Source: a virus. Taken from it: a stretch of DNA of 24,929 bases. Below, one piece after another: positions 8,126 to 15,250 of this stretch; position 1 is the stretch's first letter, and the number at the start of each line of letters is the position of its first letter. Under the pieces are notes generated by a model. It was not told where the DNA came from. It did not search any database and saw only the letters and a list, made by a program, of their open reading frames with translations. Both the position numbers and the translations under genes were made by a program. The stretch spans positions 1 through 24,929 of the IMG/VR virus record IMGVR_UViG_3300034121_000904, one strand, 5' to 3'.

Positions 8126-8872
8126 TCATCGAATAAATGTAAATTTGCCAGCTTTTTTAGCAGCATCTCGCTTTTCTTTAATTTCTGATTTTCTTTTCTG
8201 TTGATCCTTAATATATTTCTTAAATTCTTCATATATGTTACTTAAAGAATAATAAGGATCATTTATTTGTAATTCCGGGAATATTCTTGGTTGATCTAAC
8301 ATGATAGCTTTATCCCAGTCTTCATAACATATACACATTTTATATGCTACATTTTTAGGGATATATTGCCTTATGGCAAAAGATAAACCAAATTCATCCA
8401 TTGTGGTTTTTAATTGATATAGATCTAGAGAGACATATTTCTGTTTATTAGCTTGCATAGGGAATTTCTTAGAGGCTTCTGTATAGCTAGGTTTGTAAGC
8501 TTGTCTAATTTTTTCTACTATATATTTCCTAGCAGGTGGAGGATACCAACTAATATTTAATCCGATAGTTAGTTTTCCTTCTGCACCTTGAATATTACCT
8601 AAAGCTAAAACAATTGGATGTTTATCCCAATAAGATAACGAATCTTTATATTTTGCATTATATTTGAAAATATAAATCTTTCCAGGTTGCATTATTGGAT
8701 CATTATTAATCTGTACTCTAGTGCTGGATTTATCATTCATCTGAGAAATTAACCATTCATATGCCTGTTTAGAAGTCTCAATCCTTTCCTTTTCTTCGGA
8801 TCTTCCAACGCTAGGAAGAGAAACATTTATTAAATTAAGAACTTCTTTAAGAAAATCTATTACTGCTTTCAT
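8126..8872 (-). CDS. Conserved phage protein of unknown role between gp4 and gp20
   Basis: This is a 248-residue protein. Its central segment PGKIYIFKYNAKYKDSL followed by YWDKHPIVL (about 63-88), then LNISWYPPPARK (104-115), recalls a family seen in other marine and T4-like phages with the pattern Y-x-x-K-x-K-D-x-L-P-Y-Y-D-x-x-P and a later LPP. I recall this family from memory and cannot name its function. The C-terminus is strongly basic and helical (QQKRKSEIKEKRDAAKKAGK). Its ATG overlaps the TGA of gp4 (ATGA), so the two are probably coupled, which favours a head-completion or DNA-packaging job. A DNA-binding tail is plausible from charge. Confidence 0.75.
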   Translation of the reverse strand: MKAVIDFLKEVLNLINVSLPSVGRSEEKERIETSKQAYEWLISQMNDKSSTRVQINNDPIMQPGKIYIFKYNAKYKDSLSYWDKHPIVLALGNIQGAEGKLTIGLNISWYPPPARKYIVEKIRQAYKPSYTEASKKFPMQANKQKYVSLDLYQLKTTMDEFGLSFAIRQYIPKNVAYKMCICYEDWDKAIMLDQPRIFPELQINDPYYSLSNIYEEFKKYIKDQQKRKSEIKEKRDAAKKAGKFTFIR

Positions 8873-9348
8873 TGAGTAGTTTTAACTTTAAAAAAATCTT
8901 CGGTTACTAAAAGGTATTGCCAACCTCTAGCTTTAGCATAATCTTCGGCGGCAGCTTTCTTACACATATTTATAGTCCATGTTTCAAAAGCCCATTTATA
9001 ACTTTTGATAGACTTCGGAGTTTTCTTTTTAGGTTCATTCGGTTTTCTTAATTGAGCTTTTGGTTTTACCTCAATTATAAACGTTTCACCGCTAGAAAGA
9101 GTAATTAAATAATCAGGATAATAACTATGATATTTATTATCAAAAGGGCTAAAATACCTTATAACGAAAGATTCCGACGACCAAGAAATGATCGCCGGAT
9201 TTCTTTCACAATATAAGCAAAATTTTTTCTCCCAAGAAGACCTATAAATTATAGGTCCATTTCCTATATATTTTTTACATTCCGAAATAGGCACATACCC
9301 CTGAATGAAACCAGATTTCTTAGAAGGTTTTATATTTTTTATAGACAT
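8869..9348 (-). CDS. 4: Head completion nuclease-fold protein, T4 gp4 type
   Basis: This 159-residue protein corresponds to T4 gp4, needed to finish filled heads before tail joining. The best evidence is the run IIYRSSWEKKFCLYCERNP (33-51) with SWSSESFVIRYF, which parallels T4 YRSNWEKFFFEW and WGSETAVIPYF. It is followed by a PD-(D/E)xK-like nuclease signature, YYPDY (D79) and FIIEVKPK (E93, K95), and RGWQYLLVTEDF near the end. The start ATG (9346-9348) lies inside the 3' end of the upstream endonuclease gene in another frame. The first 17 codons after the start are an alternative-codon version of the gp4 remnant at 10115-10183, showing that this 5' end was supplied or rebuilt when the endonuclease inserted. 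Confidence 0.87.
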   Translation of the reverse strand: MSIKNIKPSKKSGFIQGYVPISECKKYIGNGPIIYRSSWEKKFCLYCERNPAIISWSSESFVIRYFSPFDNKYHSYYPDYLITLSSGETFIIEVKPKAQLRKPNEPKKKTPKSIKSYKWAFETWTINMCKKAAAEDYAKARGWQYLLVTEDFFKVKTTQ

Positions 9349-10040
9349 AAAGGTTTTGTCTTTTCAAAAAGATATTGATTTTTATCATATAGATTTTTTT
9401 CAATATTAAATGCTCTTATTGATGGATAATTTTTAATTAAATTTTTATCCATATCAAAAACATTAACTTCTATACGATTTTTCATAGCTAATCTAGTAGA
9501 ATTAGATATTAATTCTTTTTGTTCTTTAGTTCTAAATTTTCCAGTATTAGCTTTACTTATCTTATCTTTAGTTTCTTGTGAATATTTATTTCCTAAATTT
9601 CCATAATTAGGTTTTTGATTTTTCATCAAATTTGACATATAAATCTTTCGATCTTCTGTCCATATTGAGCCAGAAACACCTTCACCGCCATTAGTTAAAT
9701 TTGTCAAAGATCCTTCTTTTAAATCAGATCTACCTATTAATTTAATAAAATATCGTTCTAATCTAAATGCACTATATTCAGTTAAATTATCATAAAGTTT
9801 GTATCTAATCGGCTCTAATCCATATTCATCTATTTTTCTTATTGTATGAATTTTTTTAGTAGACCAGGATCTTTTTCCCGATATATTTCCGATTTGTAAA
9901 GCTTCGTATACGTGAAAATCTATTCTTCCATCTTTTCCCTTTCCTATATAAAAAGGTTCAAAATCAAAATAAAATCTTCCATATTCAAATTTGCCTGGTT
10001 TTAATGGATTTAAGTAAACATACACATAAAAAGAATCCAT
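9339..10040 (-). CDS. GIY-YIG homing endonuclease inserted in the 5' end of gene 4
   Basis: This is a 233-residue free-standing homing endonuclease. The N-terminal GIY-YIG-type nuclease has FYVYVYLNP (4-12) for GIY and EPFYIGKGKDGR (28-39) for YIG, then a helix with LERYFIKLIG supplying the likely catalytic Glu. NxxNGGEG and repeated NUMOD3-like DNA-binding units (YGNLGNKYSQETKDKIS, TGKFRTKEQKELIS) follow, then a NUMOD1-like C-terminal segment (VNVFDMDKNLIKNYPSI). It lies between an orphan gp4 N-terminal fragment and the intact gp4 gene and overlaps the gp4 start by 10 bases. A hairpin ends one base before its ATG. Its usual effect would be to cut alleles of gene 4 lacking the insertion and spread itself by recombination. 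Confidence 0.85.
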   Translation of the reverse strand: MDSFYVYVYLNPLKPGKFEYGRFYFDFEPFYIGKGKDGRIDFHVYEALQIGNISGKRSWSTKKIHTIRKIDEYGLEPIRYKLYDNLTEYSAFRLERYFIKLIGRSDLKEGSLTNLTNGGEGVSGSIWTEDRKIYMSNLMKNQKPNYGNLGNKYSQETKDKISKANTGKFRTKEQKELISNSTRLAMKNRIEVNVFDMDKNLIKNYPSIRAFNIEKNLYDKNQYLFEKTKPLCL

Positions 10041-10041
10041 C

Positions 10042-10100
10042 CTTTTATTTTATATATTCAAGGATATATTAAAAAATAACCTTGAAATACAAAATAAAAG
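10042..10100 (-). promoter_or_regulatory. Start-codon-abutting hairpin with late-promoter-like motif, before endonuclease
   Basis: The arms CTTTTATTTT (10042-10051) and AAAATAAAAG (10091-10100) pair perfectly, and TTCAAGG (10057-10063) pairs with CCTTGAA (10080-10086); a small internal loop separates the two helices and the apical loop is 16 bases. On the minus strand the 3' arm ends one base before the endonuclease ATG, so the ribosome entry region is paired. TATATAAAA lies in that arm (10048-10056). The arrangement recalls T4 intron endonuclease leaders, where a hairpin blocks translation of read-through mRNA. Confidence 0.75.
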
Positions 10101-10114
10101 AATAGATTATTTAT

Positions 10115-10183
10115 CTAACGATAGAAATATCCTTGAATAAAACCCGATTTTTTAGACGGCTTATTATTCTTTATTGAATGCAT
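10115..10183 (-). pseudogene. 4: Abandoned 5' fragment of gene 4
   Basis: This 22-codon open frame encodes MHSIKNNKPSKKSGFIQGY followed by FYR and a stop. Residues 3-19 match residues 2-18 of the downstream gp4 at 16 of 17 positions. At DNA level nine of the matching codons differ synonymously (for example CCG/CCT, TCG/TCT, TTT/TTC, CAA/CAG, GGA/GGG). It starts three bases after the stop of the 132-residue gene, where the original gene 4 presumably began. The match ends abruptly after the Tyr codon, which marks the endonuclease insertion point. Confidence 0.88.
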
Positions 10184-10186
10184 AAA

Positions 10187-10585
10187 TTATTCGTCTACTT
10201 CAGAAACTCCTCCTTTAGAAATTAGATCAGACATTTCAGTATCAGTGAAAGTCATATCATGAGCTTTATCTTCACCATTGAAAATATGTATACCATCAGC
10301 AACACCTTGATATAACATATCAGTCATAGTTTTACCACCTACAGTTAGAACATATTCTTTCCCTGGAGTAAGATCTTCCATGGTAGAAACTTTACCAGCA
10401 ATTTTATCAACATCTTGATCGGAAATAAATCCAGGATCATTATTTTTAGTAGATGATACTTTAACAGGTCCATTAGTAGGATCGATTACATTTCCTTTAG
10501 CAGCATCAAATGCATCAGCATCACTAGCTTCTTGAATATTGTATTTTTCATTAACAAATTCGTCAAATGATAATAAGTTTTTCAT
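10187..10585 (-). CDS. Probable internal head protein with capsid-targeting-like N-terminus
   Basis: This is a 132-residue protein. The N-terminus MKNLLSFDEFVNEK matches the peptide shared by four other proteins here and resembles the T4 internal-protein tag MKTYQEFIAEA, which is cut after the Glu by gp21. The C-terminal half (about 65-131, starting KVSTMEDLTPGKEY) is homologous to the last 65 residues of the 515-residue protein at 12.2 kb and looks like a small beta domain. No catalytic motif is visible. It directly precedes the original gene 4 start. Packaging inside the head is inferred from the N-terminal peptide. Confidence 0.82.
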   Translation of the reverse strand: MKNLLSFDEFVNEKYNIQEASDADAFDAAKGNVIDPTNGPVKVSSTKNNDPGFISDQDVDKIAGKVSTMEDLTPGKEYVLTVGGKTMTDMLYQGVADGIHIFNGEDKAHDMTFTDTEMSDLISKGGVSEVDE

Positions 10586-10610
10586 TAATTTTATTTTTTA
10601 TTTATTTATC

Positions 10611-11423
10611 TTAGCTTATATAAACTGGATAGCTTCCGTTTGAAGCAGAATCTGTTGAATTATGAGATCCTCCAGTTAAAACATTAGGATCAGAATGTGT
10701 AGAAGTATAAGTTCCAGTACCAACAATTCTATTAGGATCGTTAATGTCTTCTTCTAATTTTTTACCACCATCATCCCCTAAAGGATAATTCTTAAGTATA
10801 TTATTTATTTCCATAAAAAAATCAGATTCTTCCTTAGTTAGAATATCTTTAACTTCATTTGCTATAGATTTCATTATCTTCCTACGTTCGGCATTAGATT
10901 GTTCTATTTTCTTTTTAGAACGAGAAGACATAACAAAAGTAGGATCCGTATAAGGATATTTTTGAAGATCTCCTAAAAGAGAATTTAACTTTTGATCTAT
11001 ATTAAGTTTAGCGGAAATTGAATTAGAGAGCTCTCGGTATTTAGGATAATTAGAATCTTTTTTGAGCGATTCTAATTTACTATTTATAGATTTTCTCCAA
11101 TTAGTAAAAAGATGAGATGCGAGATTCAAACCTCCACCAACAAAAGTATTACCAACCTTTATAGAATCTATGGCTAAAATGCCTTTAGCTATCTGCCACC
11201 ATTGTAAACTTTCACAAACCACTCTTGAAGATTCTTGTATATGTATTACGCCTTTATTATCTCTAAATTGAACAGTCCCGTTAACAATTTCTTTTGAAAT
11301 TATTATACCAGTATATCCATCGTCTGAAATAATAGGATCTCCTACATTCAAAGAAACTCCATCAAAAGAATAAATTGGAGTATTTTCTAATAGAAATTGA
11401 TTATATGTTAGAAGTTTTTTCAT
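10611..11423 (-). CDS. Probable internal head protein with capsid-targeting-like N-terminus and SH3/KOW-like segment
   Basis: This is a 270-residue protein that starts MKKLLTYNQFLLENTP, with a putative gp21 site at FLLE. Residues 20-70 (GVSLNVGDPIIS through GYTGIIISKE, GTVQFRDNKGVIHI) look like an SH3- or KOW-type beta barrel. Residues 105-220 are helical and charged, and the C-terminus is a Ser/Gly/Thr-rich disordered tail. Its ATG overlaps the stop of the upstream gene (ATGA), so it is likely cotranslated with it. Function beyond probable packaging is unknown. Confidence 0.78.
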   Translation of the reverse strand: MKKLLTYNQFLLENTPIYSFDGVSLNVGDPIISDDGYTGIIISKEIVNGTVQFRDNKGVIHIQESSRVVCESLQWWQIAKGILAIDSIKVGNTFVGGGLNLASHLFTNWRKSINSKLESLKKDSNYPKYRELSNSISAKLNIDQKLNSLLGDLQKYPYTDPTFVMSSRSKKKIEQSNAERRKIMKSIANEVKDILTKEESDFFMEINNILKNYPLGDDGGKKLEEDINDPNRIVGTGTYTSTHSDPNVLTGGSHNSTDSASNGSYPVYIS

Positions 11424-11869
11424 TCCTCTTCTTTTTTTTCTGATTTTTTAGGAGAATTTAAAGGATCCTTTTTATCTTCAGTATCTTTAGGTGCATTAGG
11501 ATCTTCTACATCTGTCTTCTTAGAATCTTCATATTCTTCAGGTGTAATTGGATTCTTAATCACAAATAATTCAGGTTTTTCATTTGTAAATAATATTGAT
11601 CTGTTATAATCATAAATGAATATAACCTTACCATCTTTACTCACATCATAAGTTTTTGAAAATGCATCTTGTTGAATCTTAAATTTACCTTCATTTTCTT
11701 TTTTCCAAGAATTCCACCATGAATGAGACATTACATAATTTCTATGAAAATCCGATATTTTCTCTTCATTAGCTATAGATTGTTTAGAATCGTCCAATGC
11801 TTGTTTTACTCCAAAATATGGAAGGTAATTTTCTTCGAGAAATTCTTGATATGAAGGTAAATTTTTCAT
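11420..11869 (-). CDS. Probable internal head protein with capsid-targeting-like N-terminus
   Basis: This 149-residue protein begins MKNLPSYQEFLEENYLPYF, with a putative cleavage site at FLEE. The middle contains SHSWWNSWKKENEGKFK and a short beta segment (DGKVIFIYDYNRSILF). The last 40 residues are a Lys/Asp/Glu/Pro tail. It lies directly after the gp55-like gene, with two bases between the stop and this start region, and overlaps the next tagged gene. TATAAATA touches its start codon, but that is more likely part of an AT-rich ribosome leader than a promoter. Confidence 0.78.
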   Translation of the reverse strand: MKNLPSYQEFLEENYLPYFGVKQALDDSKQSIANEEKISDFHRNYVMSHSWWNSWKKENEGKFKIQQDAFSKTYDVSKDGKVIFIYDYNRSILFTNEKPELFVIKNPITPEEYEDSKKTDVEDPNAPKDTEDKKDPLNSPKKSEKKEEE

Positions 11870-11872
11870 TAT

Positions 11873-12229
11873 TTATATTGAATATATTCCATCAGAATCA
11901 GGAGAAGACTTACCGCTTAGAGAAATAGTTCCTTTGTATTTACCAGGATGTAATTTATTCCAGCCTTTAGCATATCCATTTTTTGCAATTTGCGTATAGA
12001 ATGAAAATGCATTTTTAGTTTTTTCTGGTTTAAATCTATCCCAATACTTGAACAAATCTAATAAGGCAAAAGAGATGCAATCTTCTCGATCCATAGGATT
12101 ATCATACGATAATCTAGTATTGGCTCGATATGCTAATAAAGTTAGCATTTCTGCTGCTCTTTTTGTAAGCTTTTTTTGTCCTAACGAAACACAAATTTCG
12201 TCGTATAATTCTTTTGGTTTGATATACAT
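11873..12229 (-). CDS. 55: Late-transcription sigma factor, T4 gp55 type (short)
   Basis: This 118-residue protein resembles gp55, the phage sigma factor that directs host RNA polymerase to late promoters with the help of the sliding clamp. The section DREDCISFALLDLFKYWDRF followed by NAFSFYTQIAKNGYAKGWNK (about 45-95) parallels T4 gp55 around QEMIADGIEASIKGLHNFD and [20 protein letters not shown], a sigma region 2-like helical segment. T4 gp55 has 185 residues and ends in a clamp-binding peptide; this one is a third shorter and ends SPDSDGIYSI. It sits among virion genes. Candidate late promoters in this window fit its presence. Confidence 0.78.
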   Translation of the reverse strand: MYIKPKELYDEICVSLGQKKLTKRAAEMLTLLAYRANTRLSYDNPMDREDCISFALLDLFKYWDRFKPEKTKNAFSFYTQIAKNGYAKGWNKLHPGKYKGTISLSGKSSPDSDGIYSI

Positions 12230-12241
12230 TTTGTTTGTCGA

Positions 12242-13789
12242 TTACTTGGTAATTTTACCAGAAGAGATAGCTGATTCGATCTCGTTTCTATTCATATGAA
12301 TAGGAGTAGGATTAGTTTCATCTTTTTGATTGAAGATGTAAGAATCACCGGTAAATCCTTGAAAGATATAACCACCTTGACCGTCAACCGTATATCCTTT
12401 ACCTGCTACTAAATCTTCTACAGTACTTATTTTTACCATAGACGGTTCAGCAGATGCAGATGAACTAGGCTCAAAAGGAGTTTCAACACCTTCTTGAATT
12501 GATTTCAAAATAGTATTTTGTATATTTAATTCAGAATTAAGAAGAGCCTTAGCCTCGTTAATTGCAGCAGAAGATCCTTTAGAATTTTCCATATGCTCAA
12601 TGGATGCGAGCTTTTCGATAATAAATTTAATTCTACTTTGAATTTTGCTTAATTCTGCAGTTTTTTTCTCTTCTAAAGATTTTTCATTTTCAATTAGAGC
12701 CTTAACAGAATCAGTAATATCATAATTCATAAATTCTTTAACTAATTGAACTGCATCTGTAGCAGAAGAACATTCAATTAAAGAATTATCATTCATAGTT
12801 TTGTTAATCTTTTGAACAAAAATCTTATTATTAATAGTAAATACGTTAGCAGAAACTCCTTCAAATAATGAAGATTTGATAGAATATCCAAAATCAATTT
12901 CTTTAATTTCGGAACCTCGGCTGAAAGCCATTTCCATTAAAGATATTCTAGATTTGTCACCATATTTAACAAATCCAGTAGTAAGAAGAATATTTTCAAG
13001 ATCAGAAGATTCTACTAATTTTCCATTAAGAGTAACCTTAGATTCTTCTCCTATTGTAATATCTAAAACTGAATTTACATTAGGATACATTCTGATTTGA
13101 TTTTCTGATATTTTAGAAGATTCTATAATAGAAACTAAAGAAGAAAAATCAGAAGAAACTGGAACATTAGTAATTTCGATATTGTTATCTGTAACTATTA
13201 AATTTTTGCCAGATGAATGAAATACATAAGATGATTCATTAACTACTTCAACCGGAGAATAAATTTTAGTAACTGTAAAATTAGGATTAATTCCAGTAAT
13301 ATCTCCTTTTTGTGTACTACAATATTCATAAAGCTTCTTAACTAAAGGGATCCAAATATCTGATTCCATTTTTTCTACAATAGAAAAAACTGGATTTTCT
13401 GAATTTACGCATTCTGTAAGTTTAGAAATAGCAGAACCATAAAATTTAGAGTTTCTATCTCTTTTAAGATCTAATATAACAGTTTCTACTAAAATATGCA
13501 GTTGATTTTCTTGCAAGAATTGATTAGTTTCGTTAATGAATTTTTTTACTTGAGGCATCCATGAATATGCATTAAGTTCTTTTACAGAAGATTCCATTAA
13601 TCTAAGTCTTTCTACAAAATAAGAATCCGAATCAGTAGTAGATTTATTAGAAGATTCAATAGAATTAGATAAACCCATGTATCTACTAACGATAATTCTA
13701 GATTGATTATCTCGATTAATACTTTCGTATAATTCTGTGAATTTATCCTTCAATGAAATTGAATTGAATTTGGATATAAATTGTGACAT
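12242..13789 (-). CDS. Large unknown late protein sharing a C-terminal module with a tagged head protein
   Basis: This 515-residue protein is not recognised. The N-terminal 170 residues are helical (KFTELYESI, then a Ser/Thr-rich linker and SWMPQVKKFINET). Residues 180-340 look beta-rich with a Ser-heavy composition, and 350-430 form a charged coiled coil (NEKSLEEKKTAELSKIQSR). A Ser/Ala/Pro linker follows, and the last 65 residues (KISTVEDLVAGKGYT to SAISSGKITK) are homologous to the C-terminal domain of the 132-residue protein at 10.2 kb. Several [LI]xE-like sites occur. It lies between a tagged protein and gp55. The leader contains ACAAAAAGCAAAAA, also found before gp23, which suggests similar regulation. 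A virion role is likely but unproven. Confidence 0.75.
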   Translation of the reverse strand: MSQFISKFNSISLKDKFTELYESINRDNQSRIIVSRYMGLSNSIESSNKSTTDSDSYFVERLRLMESSVKELNAYSWMPQVKKFINETNQFLQENQLHILVETVILDLKRDRNSKFYGSAISKLTECVNSENPVFSIVEKMESDIWIPLVKKLYEYCSTQKGDITGINPNFTVTKIYSPVEVVNESSYVFHSSGKNLIVTDNNIEITNVPVSSDFSSLVSIIESSKISENQIRMYPNVNSVLDITIGEESKVTLNGKLVESSDLENILLTTGFVKYGDKSRISLMEMAFSRGSEIKEIDFGYSIKSSLFEGVSANVFTINNKIFVQKINKTMNDNSLIECSSATDAVQLVKEFMNYDITDSVKALIENEKSLEEKKTAELSKIQSRIKFIIEKLASIEHMENSKGSSAAINEAKALLNSELNIQNTILKSIQEGVETPFEPSSSASAEPSMVKISTVEDLVAGKGYTVDGQGGYIFQGFTGDSYIFNQKDETNPTPIHMNRNEIESAISSGKITK

Positions 13790-13819
13790 TTTTTATGTTC
13801 GTTTTTTTGCTTTTTGTAA

Positions 13820-14344
13820 TTATTTAGATTTAGATTCTTCGTCAGGAAGAAGAATATCTTTGATTTTTTCAATCTTTTCAGCATCTTGAAGTGCAGATCT
13901 AAGAGCATTGATTTTGTCTTCGGATTCAGGTTCTTTATCTTCCTCATCTTCCTTAGGATCAGTTTCTCCTGATTTAAGTTTATCTAAAGCTTTTTTAACA
14001 TCCATATCGGGTTTTGCCTTAGACGGATCAATTCCTTTAGCTAAATCTTTAGGATCAGCATTTAAAATATCTTCAGTATCGTCTTCATATAGACCCTTTT
14101 CTAATAATTCATCTTTAAATGACACAAAATCTATAGATTCATTTAAAAATACTTTAGAAATAACTCGAATCTTTCGTTCTTCATCGATTCCCAAAGAAGT
14201 TAAATATGTATAGATTATCTTAGCACTCTTTCCTTCAGATGCTAATTTAGAAACTATAGGAAACAAAGAACCAGCTCCATAATAAGAATACTGGCCAAAA
14301 AGATTTTCATTAAGAAATTCGGTGTACGATTTGATGGTTCCCAT
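13820..14344 (-). CDS. Probable internal head protein with capsid-targeting-like N-terminus
   Basis: This 174-residue protein starts MGTIKSYTEFLNENLFGQY, the closest match in the window to the T4 internal-protein tag (SYTEFLNE against TYQEFIAE). Residues 25-85 form a compact helical region, including a second potential gp21 site (VFLNES). From about residue 90 the protein is Asp/Glu/Lys-rich with low complexity. A candidate late promoter AGATATATAAA overlaps the stop of the upstream gp15-like gene, so it probably has its own late transcript. Confidence 0.8.
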   Translation of the reverse strand: MGTIKSYTEFLNENLFGQYSYYGAGSLFPIVSKLASEGKSAKIIYTYLTSLGIDEERKIRVISKVFLNESIDFVSFKDELLEKGLYEDDTEDILNADPKDLAKGIDPSKAKPDMDVKKALDKLKSGETDPKEDEEDKEPESEDKINALRSALQDAEKIEKIKDILLPDEESKSK

Positions 14345-14358
14345 CTATTAAATTTTTA

Positions 14359-14369
14359 TTTATATATCT
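14359..14369 (-). promoter_or_regulatory. Candidate late promoter, AGATATATAAA
   Basis: The minus strand reads TTAAGATATATAAATAAAAA; the motif starts on the last base of the gp15-like stop codon and ends about 15 bases before the next ATG. It contains both TATATAA and the T4-like TATAAATA. Confidence 0.5.
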
Positions 14370-15223
14370 TAAACTGTTGGAGGTAATGTTGTACTCGGAC
14401 TATTTGGCCAAGTAGGATCTGGAGAATTACCTGAATATGTATATCCTATTGAACCTTCGGGTAGAGGATCTCCAGTATTAGTATTTAACTTAGTAGATCC
14501 ATAAACAATAGGAGGGACTAAGATATTTCCACCGAAAGTTTCCATTCGATTTCCAGCAAATATTTCAGTTCCGGGTTTAAATATCGGCATGTGTGATTTT
14601 ACTTCCAATGAAAATTTTACTTTAAATTCTTGCTTATCGGTAAAGCTAAATTCTACACTCCTTTCGTGGGCCTGTTCATCCGGAAATGTAATAAGACACG
14701 GTATTCTAGTATATGCAATATCTACTTGATATGATTTAGCTTTATAGAAAGTTCTAATAATAGCTTCTGAACATTTCATTTGATCTAATATAGAATCTAC
14801 ATAAATATCAACTTCTAGATTCATAAGTATTGGAACCATAAAAGCTTCAGCGTTATACGTATTTAATGTTCCATCATCCTCTTGTTTTAGATAGTTCATT
14901 CTTATGTATTTGTTCACTATAGCTTGTGTATCTATACTAAATCCACTAAATTGAACAATTCCTCTAGGTATTTGGTTGTAGAATGTTTCTGCTTGTAGCA
15001 TTTCAGGATCAAAATCTATATTATTTAAGAAATTGTCCTGTAAGTATCTTTCCGTTCCTGTAGTACTAAAATAAAAAGGAACGTTTATTTCTAATTTATC
15101 TTCAACCGAAGATCCTATCTGATTATACCATCCTATAGAATCATTTAGAGTAGCTAAAAGACCTATAATGATATTTCTTAAAGCAACATCATCTTTGTTA
15201 AAATGTAAATCGTAAACTCCCAT
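14369..15223 (-). CDS. 15: Tail sheath stabiliser/completion protein, T4 gp15-like
   Basis: This 284-residue protein has the layout of T4 gp15 (272 aa), which caps the tail tube and sheath and joins tail to head. The ordered resemblances are: an N-terminal helix with ATLNDSIG, then INVPFYFSTTG (T4 FIRVPITYAS); NQIPRGIVQFSGFSID (T4 ILPRINLHLVDFSYN); YNAEAFMVPILMNLEVDIYV followed by DSILDQM (T4 YNPSPIKMIYELSIF then IVEQILPYF); VEFSFTDKQEFKVKFSLEVK and PIFKPG (T4 WSLTFEVNGWMYPPV). The Pro/Thr/Ser-rich C-terminus also resembles T4. Identity is low, so this call rests on pattern order rather than a long match. It follows gp46 directly, with a promoter-like motif across the gp46 stop. Confidence 0.6.
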   Translation of the reverse strand: MGVYDLHFNKDDVALRNIIIGLLATLNDSIGWYNQIGSSVEDKLEINVPFYFSTTGTERYLQDNFLNNIDFDPEMLQAETFYNQIPRGIVQFSGFSIDTQAIVNKYIRMNYLKQEDDGTLNTYNAEAFMVPILMNLEVDIYVDSILDQMKCSEAIIRTFYKAKSYQVDIAYTRIPCLITFPDEQAHERSVEFSFTDKQEFKVKFSLEVKSHMPIFKPGTEIFAGNRMETFGGNILVPPIVYGSTKLNTNTGDPLPEGSIGYTYSGNSPDPTWPNSPSTTLPPTV

Positions 15224-15240
15224 ATTTCTATTGTATATAC

Positions 15241-15250
15241 TTTATATATC
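15241..15250 (-). promoter_or_regulatory. Candidate late promoter, GATATATAAA
   Basis: The minus strand reads CATGATATATAAAGTA; the motif overlaps the gp46 TGA stop codon and ends about 18 bases before the gp15-like ATG. It lies where the replication genes end and the virion genes begin, a natural place for a late promoter. Confidence 0.5.

Noticed and set aside
13750-13947. A 65-residue Lys/Asn-rich frame on the minus strand across the 13.8 kb junction.
   Set aside because: It overlaps two real genes out of frame, has AT-driven low-complexity composition and no overlap-type start.
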